In this document: positions 1 through 8,806 of the stretch, piece by piece | How the letters are laid out: the number at the start of each line of letters is the position of its first letter | Position numbering within the stretch: the first letter of the stretch is position 1 | Assembly: GCF_000482325.1 (NCBI RefSeq) | Contig: NZ_KI535300.1 | Span: 35,996-99,995 of the forward strand | Length of the DNA: 64,000 bases | Origin: Bacillus sp. UNC438CL73TsuS30 | Lineage (GTDB): Bacteria > Bacillota > Bacilli > Bacillales > Cytobacillaceae | Direction of reading: 5' to 3' | Position numbers and translations under genes: made by a program | The notes under the pieces: model-generated | The model's database searches: none | The model's input: only the letters and a program-made list of their open reading frames with translations | Told to the model about the DNA's origin: nothing

Positions 1-356
1 CAGCGGACATTCTGAATGAAGCTGGCCCGCTTACGGCAGGGGAATTAAGTAAAGTTACCGGTCTGAGTACGGGGTCTGTTACAGCTCTTATTGATCGGCT
101 CGAGCAGGCGGGATATGCCAGGAGGGAGAAGGATCCGGACGACCGCCGACGGGTCATTATTGTACCAGTAAAAGAAAATCAATGCTCCATTAAAGAGCAT
201 TTCTTACCCTTAAACAAATCGATGACTGAACTCTGTTCTCATTATAATGAAGAGCAGCTGGCATTAATCAGTGGTTTTTTAGAAAAAACAATTGCCATCC
301 ATGAAAAAGAAATTCAGGCGGCAAGCCGTTCGGAAGCAAAAAAAGAGGAGCTCTAA
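1..356 (+). CDS. MarR-family transcriptional regulator, C-terminal part (cut by window start)
   Basis: Only the last ~118 codons are present; reading starts in frame at base 3 and ends at TAA 354-356. The visible part holds the winged helix of a MarR regulator: a helix-turn-helix stretch (AGELSKVTGLSTGSVTALI) followed by the wing with the DPDDRRR motif, typical of DNA-contacting wing residues in this family. A C-terminal dimerisation helix rich in Glu and Lys follows. MarR proteins are dimeric cytosolic repressors that release DNA on ligand binding or Cys oxidation. The N-terminus, and so any sensing residues, lies outside the window. It converges with the VOC gene, and the stem-loop at 344-367 overlaps its end. 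Confidence 0.85.
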   Translation, partial: ADILNEAGPLTAGELSKVTGLSTGSVTALIDRLEQAGYARREKDPDDRRRVIIVPVKENQCSIKEHFLPLNKSMTELCSHYNEEQLALISGFLEKTIAIHEKEIQAASRSEAKKEEL

Positions 357-367
357 AGAGCCCCTCT
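344..367 (-). terminator. Rho-independent terminator of the VOC/FAD gene pair
   Basis: Stem AGAGGAGCTC / GAGCCCCTCT with a TAAA loop and one mismatch. Read on the minus strand it is followed by a run of seven Ts, so it terminates the minus-strand genes. It overlaps the last codons and stop of the convergent MarR gene. Confidence 0.75.
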
Positions 368-373
368 AAAAAA

Positions 374-757
374 TTATCTTTGAAAAAACTCAACCCATTC
401 GCCATCATGTCCGTGAAAAAAGAAATAACGGTAACCGTTTGGGAGTGTTGTGATTTCTTCGTCGATCAATTTCACATCTAATCCTTTGATACGATTGAAT
501 TCTGCTTCAATATCATCGACCAACACAGCAAAATGATGTACTTTGCCTTCTTGAGGGAGATTGTCATTATAACCTTGAATTAACTCTAGTTCTGTTTCAT
601 CGGAGCCATTGAAACCGAGAAAGGCTAAGGTCATCGATTCATCAGAATGAATGAATTTATCCTTCAGCACCATTCCCACGATTTCTTGATAAAATTTAAT
701 GGAAGCATCGATATCTTTTACCATAATCCCCACATGGTCCATTTTCTTTCCCGGCAT
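374..757 (-). CDS. VOC-family (glyoxalase/bleomycin resistance-like) protein
   Basis: A 127-aa protein of the vicinal-oxygen-chelate fold. The opening MDHVGIMVKDIDASIKFYQ is the classic first beta-alpha unit with a metal-ligand His. The middle HHFAVLVDDI is the start of the second module, and the C-terminal GYRYFFFHGHDGEWVEFFQ carries the last metal-ligand Glu. The whole two-module fold is present, at the usual length for single-domain VOC proteins. Such proteins act as lyases, dioxygenases, isomerases or drug-binding proteins; the substrate cannot be told here. Start ATG 757 has GGGAG about 10 nt upstream. It lies 19 bp downstream of the FAD protein gene and probably shares its transcript. 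Confidence 0.8.
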   Translation of the reverse strand: MPGKKMDHVGIMVKDIDASIKFYQEIVGMVLKDKFIHSDESMTLAFLGFNGSDETELELIQGYNDNLPQEGKVHHFAVLVDDIEAEFNRIKGLDVKLIDEEITTLPNGYRYFFFHGHDGEWVEFFQR

Positions 758-776
758 TTTCGGTTTCTCCCTTAAA

Positions 777-1340
777 TTATGATTTTAAGACATCATGGTC
801 AACGTAACGTTCGCCGTTTAATTCGCTGATTACGTTGATGGCAACCTTTGCTCCGTCACCAGCAGTTATGATCGTATGTACACTCACACCAGCAACTGTT
901 CCAGCTGCCCAAATCCCATCTAGATTTGTTTTTCCTTCAGCAGTTACATCTAGAACCGTTTTAATTCTTGGCTCTGTACCCGGCTTGGTTTTTAAGCCAA
1001 CTGTTTCAGCAAGATTAACTAACGCACCAGTAGCAATAATAACATGTTGTGCTTCATAACTATTTTCATCGGTTTCCACTTTGAAGCCATTATCTGTTTT
1101 AACGATATTGTTTACTGTAGCCTGAACTAGTTCAGCGCCAAATTTACTTGCTTGTTTTTTACCAATTTCAATTAAATCTGGACCTGTGATTTCTGCTACA
1201 CCATAATGATTTTCAATCCAAGCGCGTTTTGTCATGCTTTTGTCATTGTCAACAACCAACGTTTTCTTTCCAGCTTTTGCGGTAAATAAAGCAGCACTTG
1301 CTCCAGCTGCACCTGCGCCAACGATCACTACATCAAACAT
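777..1340 (-). CDS. Short FAD-dependent (thioredoxin reductase-like) oxidoreductase
   Basis: A 187-aa flavoprotein-like protein. Near the N-terminus is the dinucleotide-binding VIVGAGAAGASAA; near the C-terminus is GIWAAGTVAGVSVHTIITAGDGAKVA, which matches the second FAD-binding motif (G-D) of thioredoxin reductase-like enzymes. The inserted NAD(P)H-binding domain and the redox CxxC of true TrxB (~310 aa) are absent, so this is a minimal FAD domain. No frameshift is seen; the ORF is intact, so it looks like a naturally short family member. The ATG at 1340 is chosen over 1346 because GGAGG then sits 8 nt away instead of 1. Function unknown; a redox role is inferred. Confidence 0.7.
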   Translation of the reverse strand: MFDVVIVGAGAAGASAALFTAKAGKKTLVVDNDKSMTKRAWIENHYGVAEITGPDLIEIGKKQASKFGAELVQATVNNIVKTDNGFKVETDENSYEAQHVIIATGALVNLAETVGLKTKPGTEPRIKTVLDVTAEGKTNLDGIWAAGTVAGVSVHTIITAGDGAKVAINVISELNGERYVDHDVLKS

Positions 1341-1386
1341 TCCCATACCTCCAATTTAAATTATAATAATTCTTATTTAGATTAAC

Positions 1387-1656
1387 TTAAATCCAAAATA
1401 TTGTAAAACAAACTGCTCTATAATCGAAGTCTTTCCATAAGAAGTATGTCCACTTCCGAGTAAAATAAAAAGAACCATCTTTTCCTTCTGTGGAATAATG
1501 GTTCTTGTACTTGTTTTTGTATAAGGAATCTTTTTTTGTTTTGGTTGTTCGTGTTCTCATATCTGCGAACACAAAGGGGCTCCGTTTTAGATCAGGATTC
1601 AGCTTTCCTTCGCGTTCCATTTTTTCGCGCAGCTTTTTGGCTTTTGATTTTGCCAC
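1387..1656 (-). CDS. Conserved small basic protein of unknown function
   Basis: An 89-aa protein starting VAKSKAKKLREKMEREGK and very rich in Lys and Arg in its first half (about 24 of 60 residues). The tail is aromatic (W, Y, F). I recognise the general look of a small Bacillaceae protein with the AKSKAKKLREK start but cannot name it. The GTG at 1656 is chosen because AGGTGATAAGA precedes it with correct spacing; a longer frame to 1689 adds a hydrophobic leader without a ribosome binding site. The Lys/Arg-rich head would suit nucleic-acid or ribosome binding, but this is inference only. Confidence 0.55.
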   Translation of the reverse strand: MAKSKAKKLREKMEREGKLNPDLKRSPFVFADMRTRTTKTKKDSLYKNKYKNHYSTEGKDGSFYFTRKWTYFLWKDFDYRAVCFTIFWI

Positions 1657-1721
1657 TCTTATCACCTCATATATAAAGAATAATACCATTATATAATACC
1701 CCTTATATAGAGGTGAATAGA

Positions 1722-2921
1722 TTATTGTTCCTGGCTTTTTAAATTAGGTGACGACTCCCGTTTCTTTGCATGATGAAAGAAGTAATAGAGTACGGCACCA
1801 ATTAAAACATAGAAAGCACATAAGAAATATAGAGAGCTATAAGACATTTTCGCGGCCACTAGTCCGATGAAAAATGATCCTAGGGCAATACCGGTATCGT
1901 AGATTGATAGAAAGGTAGCCGTAGCCAATCCACGTTTTTTCGGAGCAGCATATTGAATCGCGATCGTTTGGAAGGTTGGAAATAATGTTCCCCATCCTAG
2001 CCCGATTAAAGCGGCTGATAGGAGGAACGTAAACGCTCCATCCGCTTTACTTAATACCAAAAGCCCGATCGCAAAAAGGATAATACATGGATAGAAAAGG
2101 ACGTTTGATCCATATTGATCCAACCATTTTCCGGTAAAAGGTCTTGAAAGCAATAAGAAAGCAGCGTAGACCACAAAGAATAGACTTGCTACATTTGCCA
2201 AGTGTATTTCGCTCGCATAAACGGATACAAAGGAAAGAAGCGCCGAATAGACGATGGCTAAGAAGCCGCCAACAATTGAGATCGGTACAGCGGATGCTTC
2301 GAATAAATTCCGTACAGAAAAGGAAGATTGTACTGTCGGCTCCACTTGCTGCTCTTTCTTCGGAAGTTTAATACTAAGACCGGTAAGAAGGGCACCAATT
2401 GCAACGACTAGTGTTAAAGTAAACAACCAACTAGAGCCCCATTGCTGAATGGCAAGCAATCCTAGAAACGGTCCTAATACCATCGCCATGTTGATTGACA
2501 TCACAAAGTAGCCCATTCCTTCTCCCCTGCGCGAGGAAGGTATCAGATCAGCCACAATCGTCCCAGCCGCAGTTGTTGCCATGCCGAAGCCAACTCCATG
2601 CAATAACCGAATGATGAGAAAGCCGGTGATTGATTTTGGAAAAAAGTAAAAGAGGGAGGCACCTGCAAAAATGATTAAAGCAGCTAACAAGACCTTTCTA
2701 CTCCCTGCCCGTTCTAGCCATTGGCCTGCAAGCGGACGCGAAATGATAGCGGAGAGCAAAAATACAGTGGTCATTAAACCTGCCTGTGAAGCACTGCTGT
2801 GGAATTCCTTTAACGCAAAAATAGGAAGAGTCACTAGCAAAATATAAAAAGTTAAAAACAGAAAAAAGTTGCTTAGGGATATACTAATAAAATCCTTTGT
2901 CCACAATTTCGGTTTCGACAT
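1722..2921 (-). CDS. MFS transporter (drug-efflux type)
   Basis: A 399-aa integral membrane protein with about 12 hydrophobic segments in two halves. The loop after segment 2 has RPLAGQWLERAGSRKVLL, the MFS motif A (G-x-L/W-x-D/E-R-x-G-x-R/K); a second copy in the C-terminal half reads RPFTGKWLDQYGSN. The motif near segment 5, FVMSINMAMVLGPFLG, resembles antiporter motif C (GxxxGPxxGG). It most resembles the YwoG-type efflux proteins of Bacillus. It is the second gene of a marR-mfs operon: AAAGGAG overlaps the stop of the regulator gene and lies 10 nt before ATG 2921. Likely proton-driven export of a toxic compound that the MarR protein senses; the substrate is unknown. Confidence 0.85.
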   Translation of the reverse strand: MSKPKLWTKDFISISLSNFFLFLTFYILLVTLPIFALKEFHSSASQAGLMTTVFLLSAIISRPLAGQWLERAGSRKVLLAALIIFAGASLFYFFPKSITGFLIIRLLHGVGFGMATTAAGTIVADLIPSSRRGEGMGYFVMSINMAMVLGPFLGLLAIQQWGSSWLFTLTLVVAIGALLTGLSIKLPKKEQQVEPTVQSSFSVRNLFEASAVPISIVGGFLAIVYSALLSFVSVYASEIHLANVASLFFVVYAAFLLLSRPFTGKWLDQYGSNVLFYPCIILFAIGLLVLSKADGAFTFLLSAALIGLGWGTLFPTFQTIAIQYAAPKKRGLATATFLSIYDTGIALGSFFIGLVAAKMSYSSLYFLCAFYVLIGAVLYYFFHHAKKRESSPNLKSQEQ

Positions 2922-2928
2922 GTGGAAA

Positions 2929-3348
2929 TCACTCCTTTAAAAGTTTATGTAACCAGTCCATTTGAATCGTACATAGTTCTTTCTGAGATGTTTCAGGAAG
3001 ATGCGTTAATAACAATTTGTTTTGTTCCGTTACAGCCCGTTCCCAGTTGGGATATTCATTTAAAGCTGCATCCGTTAATTGGATATGTTTTTCGCGTTTG
3101 TCTTTACCAGGAACCTGTCTAACATATCCTTGCTTGACGAGCCTTTGAATCGTGCGGGTCATTGGAGGGGCTTCAACGAATAAATAATCACATAGTTCTT
3201 TCTGGGTTAAGGAGCCTTTTGTTTTTAAAGCAAAAATAACGGCCCACTGTGAACCATATAAACCCATTGGCTTCAAGACTTCATTCAATTTATTGGTGAG
3301 ATGTCTGGATAGCTGGTGAAGGGTATGGAAAAGTTCGTGGTTATACAT
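2929..3348 (-). CDS. MarR-family repressor of the adjacent MFS gene
   Basis: A 139-aa winged-helix protein with full MarR architecture. It has an N-terminal dimer helix (HELFHTLHQLSRHLTNKLNEVL), the HTH (LTQKELCDYLFVEAPPMTRTIQRLVKQGYV), a wing with PGKDKREK, and C-terminal dimer helices. A Cys lies in the HTH region (KELCDY) and another near the end, so redox sensing is possible but unproven. It is the first gene of the operon with the MFS pump and ends 8 nt before it. The promoter carries an 18-bp perfect palindrome over the -10 box (see 3381-3423), the usual layout of an autoregulated marR-efflux operon. Confidence 0.85.
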   Translation of the reverse strand: MYNHELFHTLHQLSRHLTNKLNEVLKPMGLYGSQWAVIFALKTKGSLTQKELCDYLFVEAPPMTRTIQRLVKQGYVRQVPGKDKREKHIQLTDAALNEYPNWERAVTEQNKLLLTHLPETSQKELCTIQMDWLHKLLKE

Positions 3349-3380
3349 TTAGAAAGTCACTCCAGATCAAAATTGCAAAT

Positions 3381-3423
3381 TAGTTACCTAGGTAACTATA
3401 TGCCTGTTTAGAGGAAATGTCAA
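3381..3423 (-). promoter_or_regulatory. Promoter and palindromic operator of the marR-MFS operon
   Basis: On the minus strand TTGACA (3418-3423) and TATAGT (3395-3400) are 17 bp apart, a consensus sigma-A promoter. The perfect palindrome TAGTTACCTAGGTAACTA (3381-3398) overlaps the -10 and start region, so a bound MarR dimer would block transcription of its own operon. Confidence 0.75.
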
Positions 3424-3460
3424 GGAATGTTCACAGATTGGCTACTATGAATGAATAACA

Positions 3461-3498
3461 AAAATCCCGTGGAATCACATTGAATTCCGCGGGATTTT
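3461..3498 (-). terminator. Terminator of the met operon
   Basis: Stem of 15 bp (AAAATCCCGTGGAAT with ATTCCGCGGGATTTT, one mismatch) and an 8-nt loop, ending in a T-run on the minus strand. It lies 11 bp past the metH stop. Confidence 0.85.
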
Positions 3499-3508
3499 AA
3501 AGAAAATT

Positions 3509-6500
3509 TTATTTCAACACATTAAAATACCTTGCTTCCGGATGGGCAAATACCATCGCCGAGACAGAAGCCTCCGGTTCCATCATGCAGCCATCGGTAA
3601 GCTGAATGCCGATATCCTCCGGCTGAATTAATTTAAACAATTTCTTTTGATCTTCTAAATCAGGACAGGCAGGGTAGCCAAATGAAAAACGCTGTCCGGG
3701 ATATTTTGCAGCAAAACGATCCTGCATTGTAAAATCAAGTGGATCAGGGAATCCCCAGCGATCGCGCATTTGCCTGTGGATTAACTCCGCAAAGCCCTCA
3801 GCTGACTCTAAAGCAAGCGCCTGAAGTGCATGGCTTTCTAAAAAGCGTCCTTCAGCCTTAAACTGGTCTGCTTTTTCACGAATGCCTCTCCCAGCAGTAA
3901 CGGTAAAGAAGCCTACATAATCTTTTTCTCCGCTTTCCACTGATTTCACAAAATCAGCTAAACATAGATGCGGCTCAGAATCCTGACGAGGGAAATCAAA
4001 CGTTTCAATCACTTGCTCTGGATTTTCTGGATCATAAATATAAATTTTATTACCCTCTGAGTTAGCAGGGAAGAATTGATAGACAGCAGCTGGAGTAATC
4101 CAGCCTTCTGAACTTGCACCCTGAAGCAATTGATCGACAATCTCTTTGATCTTCAATGCTTTCTCATCTTTTTCGGCAAGTAATTTTGAAAGCTTGCCTT
4201 TAAGACCAAGATGGTGTCCAATCAACATTTGCATATTGATATATGGTTCAATATGTGAAAGCGAATAGGAACGTAACAAATGGCGTTTTGTATCCTTTGG
4301 AACAAAAACAGGAACATTCGTTGAAATGGATGGTCTCACCTTTACTGCAACAGCACTTGCTGTTCGAAGATGGCTAAAATCATGAACAACCTCCGCAGCG
4401 GCCAATTTTTCCTGTCTTTCTTCCAATAACTTTTCGCGTTCCTCAGGGGTTTGTACTTGATTAGCAAGTGCTAAACCAGTCATTGCATCTTTTGCGTAAA
4501 GAACAAGACCATCGTATTCTTTGGAAATCTTTGTATCAGTAAATTTCCTAGAAAGGGCGGCACCACCAACCAAAATCGGTAATGAAATACCCGCTTCTTT
4601 TAAATCCTGTGCGGTTAAGACCATTTGCTGGGCGGATTTAACTAATAAGCCGGATAAACCAACGATATCTGGTTGCTCTTTTCGAATCGCTTGAATCAGG
4701 TCTGCTGGGGTAACCTTGATTCCCAAATCTACGACTTGATAGCCATTATTGCCGAGAATAATATCCACTAGGTTCTTCCCAATATCATGAACATCGCCTT
4801 TAACCGTTGCTAAAATCACTTTTCCTTTAGAGGCAGAGGTATCGCCTTTTTCCATGTGCGGCTCTAAATGGGTAACGGCAGCCTTCATGACTTCAGCACT
4901 TTGCAGCACTTCAGCAACAATCAATTGGTTGTCATTGAAAAGACGGCCAACCTCGCTCATGCCTTCCATTAAAGGACCATTAATAATATCAAGGGGAGCA
5001 GGGTATTTAGCTAGCGCTAAATCCAAGTCCGGCAGCAAGCCTTCTTTTGTTCCTTCGACAACATAGTAGGCGAGTCGTTCTTCCAAGGTCATGTCAGGAA
5101 GAGTTGATTTAGCTTCTTTCTTTTTTCCACGGTACATTTCAGTAAAGGTAGCTAATGATTCATCTGTTGTATCAAATAACAGTTTTTCAGCCGCTTCGAC
5201 TTCTTCCTTAGGAATGGAAGCAAACCGCTCAAGCTTCTCTGTATTGACAATGGCATAATCTAATCCTGCTTGTGTGCAATGATAAAGGAATACGGAGTTT
5301 AAAACTTCTCTTCCAACAGGAGGAAGTCCAAAGGAAACATTACTGATTCCAAGAATGGTTTGCACACCTGGAAGGTTTTCTTTAATTAACCGAATTCCGT
5401 CCACTGTCGCTTTTGCGGACCCAATATATTGTTCATCACCTGTTCCAACCGGGAAAACAAGTGGATCAAAAATGATGTCCTCCGATTTTAAACCATATTT
5501 ATGAACGAGTATGTCATGGGATCGTTTCGCAATTTCGAGCTTGCGTTCTGCCGTTACGCCCATGCCTTTTTCATCAATGGTTCCCACAACAGCAGCAGCG
5601 CCATATTTGTGAATCAAAGGAACGACTGCTTCAAAGCGCTCTTCGCCATCTTCAAGGTTAATCGAATTGATGATGGCTTTTCCTTGTGAATATTTAAGCG
5701 CTCTTTCAATGACTTTTTCATCGGTTGAATCGATTACGAGTGGAACTTTTACTTTTTTAACCACTTCTTTAATAAACTTTTCCATGTCGACGATTTCATC
5801 ACGGTCAGGGTCTGCAAGACAAATATCGATAACATGTGCGCCGCCTTTTACTTGGGCACGAGCAACTTCCGATGCTTCCTCAAATTTGCCTTCGGTAATT
5901 AACCGTTTGAATTTGCGGGATCCAATGACATTCGTCCGTTCTCCAACCATGATCGGTCTTAGTGTTGGATCATCATAAATAAATGGATCAATTCCTGAGA
6001 CCATATGGACAGAGGAGGACTTCAGTTCACGCGGCTGATAATTTTTCATTGCTTCAGCAATTGCCTGAATATGCTCAGGAGTGGTTCCGCAGCAGCCGCC
6101 GACAATGTTCAGCCAACCATGTGCAGCAAAGTCGGAAAGTTTTTTTGCCAAGGTATCAGGTGTTTCATGGTAATGTCCTTCTTCATCAGGCAGCCCAGCA
6201 TTTGGATAACAACTGATAGCAGTGGTTGCTAGACCCGAAAGAGAACGGATATGGTCCTGCATAAATTCTGGACCGGTTGCACAGTTTAAGCCAACGGCGA
6301 CAGGTTTCATATGTTCGACAGAAATATAAAAGGATTCAATCGTTTGACCGGCAAGTGTGGTTCCCATCGGCTCAATGGTTCCGGAAAGCATTAAAGGCAA
6401 TGTTTTGCCTGTTTTTTCAAAAGCCCGGGAGATTCCGATGAAACCAGCTTTCACGTTCAACATATCCTGACTTGTTTCAAGGAGCAAAAGGTCGACTCCA

Positions 6501-6961
6501 CCGTCAATTAAGCCTACTGCCTGCTCTTCGTAAGAGGCAGCAAGTTCATCAAAAGTAGTTCCGCCCGTCACACTTAATGTTTTCGTGGTGGGTCCCATTG
6601 AACCAGCAACATAGCGCGGCCAGTCTGAAGTAGATACTTCATCAACAGCCTTTTTGGCAATTTGTGCGGCAACCTTATTCAATTCATAGGCTTTGTAGCC
6701 CAAATCATATTCATCTAAAACAATACTGGTTGCTCCAAAAGTATTCGTTTCGATAATGTCTGCCCCGGCCTTAAGGTATTCGCGGTGGATATTTTCAATC
6801 ACCGCGGGTGCAGTTAAATTCAGGTTCTCATTACAGCCTTCATATTCTTCTCCGCCAAAATCTTCGGCACTTAGGTCAGCACGTTGAAGCATGGTTCCCA
6901 TTGCGCCGTCCATGACAAGAATTCGTTTTTGTAATTGTTCACTGAAAGGTGCTTTCGACAT
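3509..6961 (-). CDS. metH: Cobalamin-dependent methionine synthase MetH
   Basis: 1150 aa, the full-length class. It transfers the methyl group of 5-methyl-THF via cob(I)alamin to homocysteine, giving methionine, in the cytosol. The domains in order are: homocysteine-binding barrel (1 to ~325) with zinc ligands C227 (GLNCATGP) and C290/C291 (GGCCGTTPEH); pterin-binding barrel (~350-620); B12 cap and Rossmann domains with KGDVHDIGKN, where H725 is the lower axial cobalt ligand; and the reactivation (AdoMet) domain (~880-1150). ATG 6961 is chosen since GGGGGAA lies just upstream; the longer frame to 7027 runs into the preceding gene. It overlaps yitJ by 23 bp and is the last gene of an S-box operon. 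Confidence 0.97.
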   Translation of the reverse strand: MSKAPFSEQLQKRILVMDGAMGTMLQRADLSAEDFGGEEYEGCNENLNLTAPAVIENIHREYLKAGADIIETNTFGATSIVLDEYDLGYKAYELNKVAAQIAKKAVDEVSTSDWPRYVAGSMGPTTKTLSVTGGTTFDELAASYEEQAVGLIDGGVDLLLLETSQDMLNVKAGFIGISRAFEKTGKTLPLMLSGTIEPMGTTLAGQTIESFYISVEHMKPVAVGLNCATGPEFMQDHIRSLSGLATTAISCYPNAGLPDEEGHYHETPDTLAKKLSDFAAHGWLNIVGGCCGTTPEHIQAIAEAMKNYQPRELKSSSVHMVSGIDPFIYDDPTLRPIMVGERTNVIGSRKFKRLITEGKFEEASEVARAQVKGGAHVIDICLADPDRDEIVDMEKFIKEVVKKVKVPLVIDSTDEKVIERALKYSQGKAIINSINLEDGEERFEAVVPLIHKYGAAAVVGTIDEKGMGVTAERKLEIAKRSHDILVHKYGLKSEDIIFDPLVFPVGTGDEQYIGSAKATVDGIRLIKENLPGVQTILGISNVSFGLPPVGREVLNSVFLYHCTQAGLDYAIVNTEKLERFASIPKEEVEAAEKLLFDTTDESLATFTEMYRGKKKEAKSTLPDMTLEERLAYYVVEGTKEGLLPDLDLALAKYPAPLDIINGPLMEGMSEVGRLFNDNQLIVAEVLQSAEVMKAAVTHLEPHMEKGDTSASKGKVILATVKGDVHDIGKNLVDIILGNNGYQVVDLGIKVTPADLIQAIRKEQPDIVGLSGLLVKSAQQMVLTAQDLKEAGISLPILVGGAALSRKFTDTKISKEYDGLVLYAKDAMTGLALANQVQTPEEREKLLEERQEKLAAAEVVHDFSHLRTASAVAVKVRPSISTNVPVFVPKDTKRHLLRSYSLSHIEPYINMQMLIGHHLGLKGKLSKLLAEKDEKALKIKEIVDQLLQGASSEGWITPAAVYQFFPANSEGNKIYIYDPENPEQVIETFDFPRQDSEPHLCLADFVKSVESGEKDYVGFFTVTAGRGIREKADQFKAEGRFLESHALQALALESAEGFAELIHRQMRDRWGFPDPLDFTMQDRFAAKYPGQRFSFGYPACPDLEDQKKLFKLIQPEDIGIQLTDGCMMEPEASVSAMVFAHPEARYFNVLK

Positions 6962-8804
6962 AGAAGTTCCCCCTAATTTCGTTCGCGCGCTGGTTCGTGT
7001 AGGCTGCCAGCTCAGCTGTGATCTCATACCGTAAAAATGGAGTGATTAAATAAATTCCATTGAATAAATCTAATGCTGTATCAATTAATGATTTCGTTAT
7101 CTCAATTCCTTCTCGAACCGCCTGCTGCGGTTGATCATTCAACCTTGCCATTCTGTCACGTATCGAATCAGCAATTTTAATTCCAGGAACTTCATTATGA
7201 AGGAACTCGGCATTTTTACTACTTGTAAGCGGCATTAGTCCGATATAGATTGGTGCACTTAGATGTTTCGTATTTTCATAGACTTCGATTAATTTTTCCT
7301 CTGAAAAAACAGGCTGGGTGATAAAGTAATCGGCCCCATATTCGATTTTTTTCTCCAAACGTTTTACCGCTTTTTCAAGGGTTCTGACATTTGGGTTAAA
7401 GGCTGCCGCAATGCTGAAGTCTGTTTTTTGCCCGAGGTCTTTGCCAGAAAAGGACAGTCCCTCGTTCAACTGTTTAATCATTTGTATCAGTTCAAATGAA
7501 GACACATCATATACGGAAGAAGCTCCTGGAAAATCTCCTACTCGAGCTGGATCGCCTGTTATCGCTAAAACATCATTCATCCCGAGGGTATGAAGCCCCA
7601 TTAAATGAGATTGTAAGCCGATAATATTGCGGTCCCTGCATGCGAGATGAATCAGCGGCCGCATTCCTAATTCCGTTTTCACCCTGTAACCTAATGCTTC
7701 ATTTGCAATTCTTACTGTGGCAAGGGAATTGTCTGCAAGCGTAATCGCGTCGATTCCGGCTTTCTTTAATGCTTTTGCGCCTTCAAAGAACTTAGTAATA
7801 GAATCTAGTTTCCTAGGTGGATCTAATTCTACGATAACGGATGGCCGTTCCTTTACAACCTTTTCAAGAGGAGGATATTCTCTCTCAGGGGTTCGATCAT
7901 CAATCGTTATTTTCTTTGGTTTTAATTTTACAACTTTTTCGACAATTGGAACAGCATTCTTTAATTCCGAAGCAAAAGCTTTGATATGTTCCGGTGTTGT
8001 TCCGCAGCATCCGCCAAGGAGGCGTACTCCTTCGTTACGGAAGGCCTGAGCTGACTTCCGAAAATAATCGGCATCTCCTTCATAATGAAACTTTCCGTCC
8101 GTATAAGCAGGGAGGCTTGCATTCGGATAAGCAGATAAAAAGGCATGTTCCGGGAGTTCAATCTGCTCCAAAGCGAGAAGCATATGGTGCGGGCCAAGCC
8201 GGCAATTCAGTCCAATTACATCCGCCCCGATTCCTTCTAATCTTCTTAACGCATCATTGACAGGGGTCCGGTCCTGAAGAATCCCGGGCTCCTGGAGAGA
8301 AACTTGAGCAATGATGGGAAGTTTTGTTTCCTTCCTTGCAATGGTTAGGACCGTTTCTAGTTCTTCCAAATCGTAAAACGTTTCGAGCAGCAATCCATCT
8401 ACCCCTTCTAGTAGAAGGCAATAAAGCTGTTCACGAAAACTCCGTTTTAATTCTTCGATGGTTATCGAATCCGGCTTAATCCCACGGTTGCCGCCAATTG
8501 TTCCCAGCACATAAGCATCCTGCCCGGCCGCCAACTTTGCGTTACGGACTGCGGCACTGTTAATCTCTTTTACCGAGTCTTCTAGTCCGTACCGGACAAG
8601 TTTTAAGTAGTTTGCTGCATAGGTGTTCGTTTGAATGACGTCCGCCCCGGCCTCGATATACGCCTTATGAATACGTTGAATTTGCTCGGGGTGGGAGAGA
8701 TTCAGCTCCTCAAAACAAGAATCCTTTCCAAAGGAATAAAGCAGTGTTCCCATCGCACCGTCAGCGATCAAGATTTGATTTTTCAATTTGTCTAAAAAGC
8801 TCAT
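6939..8804 (-). CDS. yitJ: Bifunctional homocysteine S-methyltransferase / methylene-THF reductase YitJ
   Basis: 621 aa in two domains. Residues 1 to ~300 form a homocysteine S-methyltransferase barrel with the zinc motif GGCCGTTPEH and GLNCRLGP. Residues ~330-610 form the 5,10-methylene-THF reductase domain (ALTGDPARVGDFPGASSVYDV region, YFITQPVFSEEKL), which makes the 5-methyl-THF that MetH uses. The product thus feeds methyl groups to its downstream neighbour. ATG 8804 is preferred over 8810 because AAGGAG is then 7 nt away; the upstream metC stop (8807-8809) lies inside this spacer, a sign of translational coupling. The architecture is the same as B. subtilis YitJ. Confidence 0.95.
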   Translation of the reverse strand: MSFLDKLKNQILIADGAMGTLLYSFGKDSCFEELNLSHPEQIQRIHKAYIEAGADVIQTNTYAANYLKLVRYGLEDSVKEINSAAVRNAKLAAGQDAYVLGTIGGNRGIKPDSITIEELKRSFREQLYCLLLEGVDGLLLETFYDLEELETVLTIARKETKLPIIAQVSLQEPGILQDRTPVNDALRRLEGIGADVIGLNCRLGPHHMLLALEQIELPEHAFLSAYPNASLPAYTDGKFHYEGDADYFRKSAQAFRNEGVRLLGGCCGTTPEHIKAFASELKNAVPIVEKVVKLKPKKITIDDRTPEREYPPLEKVVKERPSVIVELDPPRKLDSITKFFEGAKALKKAGIDAITLADNSLATVRIANEALGYRVKTELGMRPLIHLACRDRNIIGLQSHLMGLHTLGMNDVLAITGDPARVGDFPGASSVYDVSSFELIQMIKQLNEGLSFSGKDLGQKTDFSIAAAFNPNVRTLEKAVKRLEKKIEYGADYFITQPVFSEEKLIEVYENTKHLSAPIYIGLMPLTSSKNAEFLHNEVPGIKIADSIRDRMARLNDQPQQAVREGIEITKSLIDTALDLFNGIYLITPFLRYEITAELAAYTNQRANEIRGNFYVESTFQ

Positions 8805-8806
8805 TG

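Noticed and set aside
835..1059. Plus-strand frame inside the FAD protein gene, and similar frames opposite metH, yitJ, the deaminases and the ABC genes
   Set aside because: They are antisense shadows with no start signals; the opposite frames have clear family motifs.
1690..1709. TATATAA-TACCCC-TTATATA as terminator of the MFS gene
   Set aside because: All A/T stem of 7 bp with no T-run; too weak to call.
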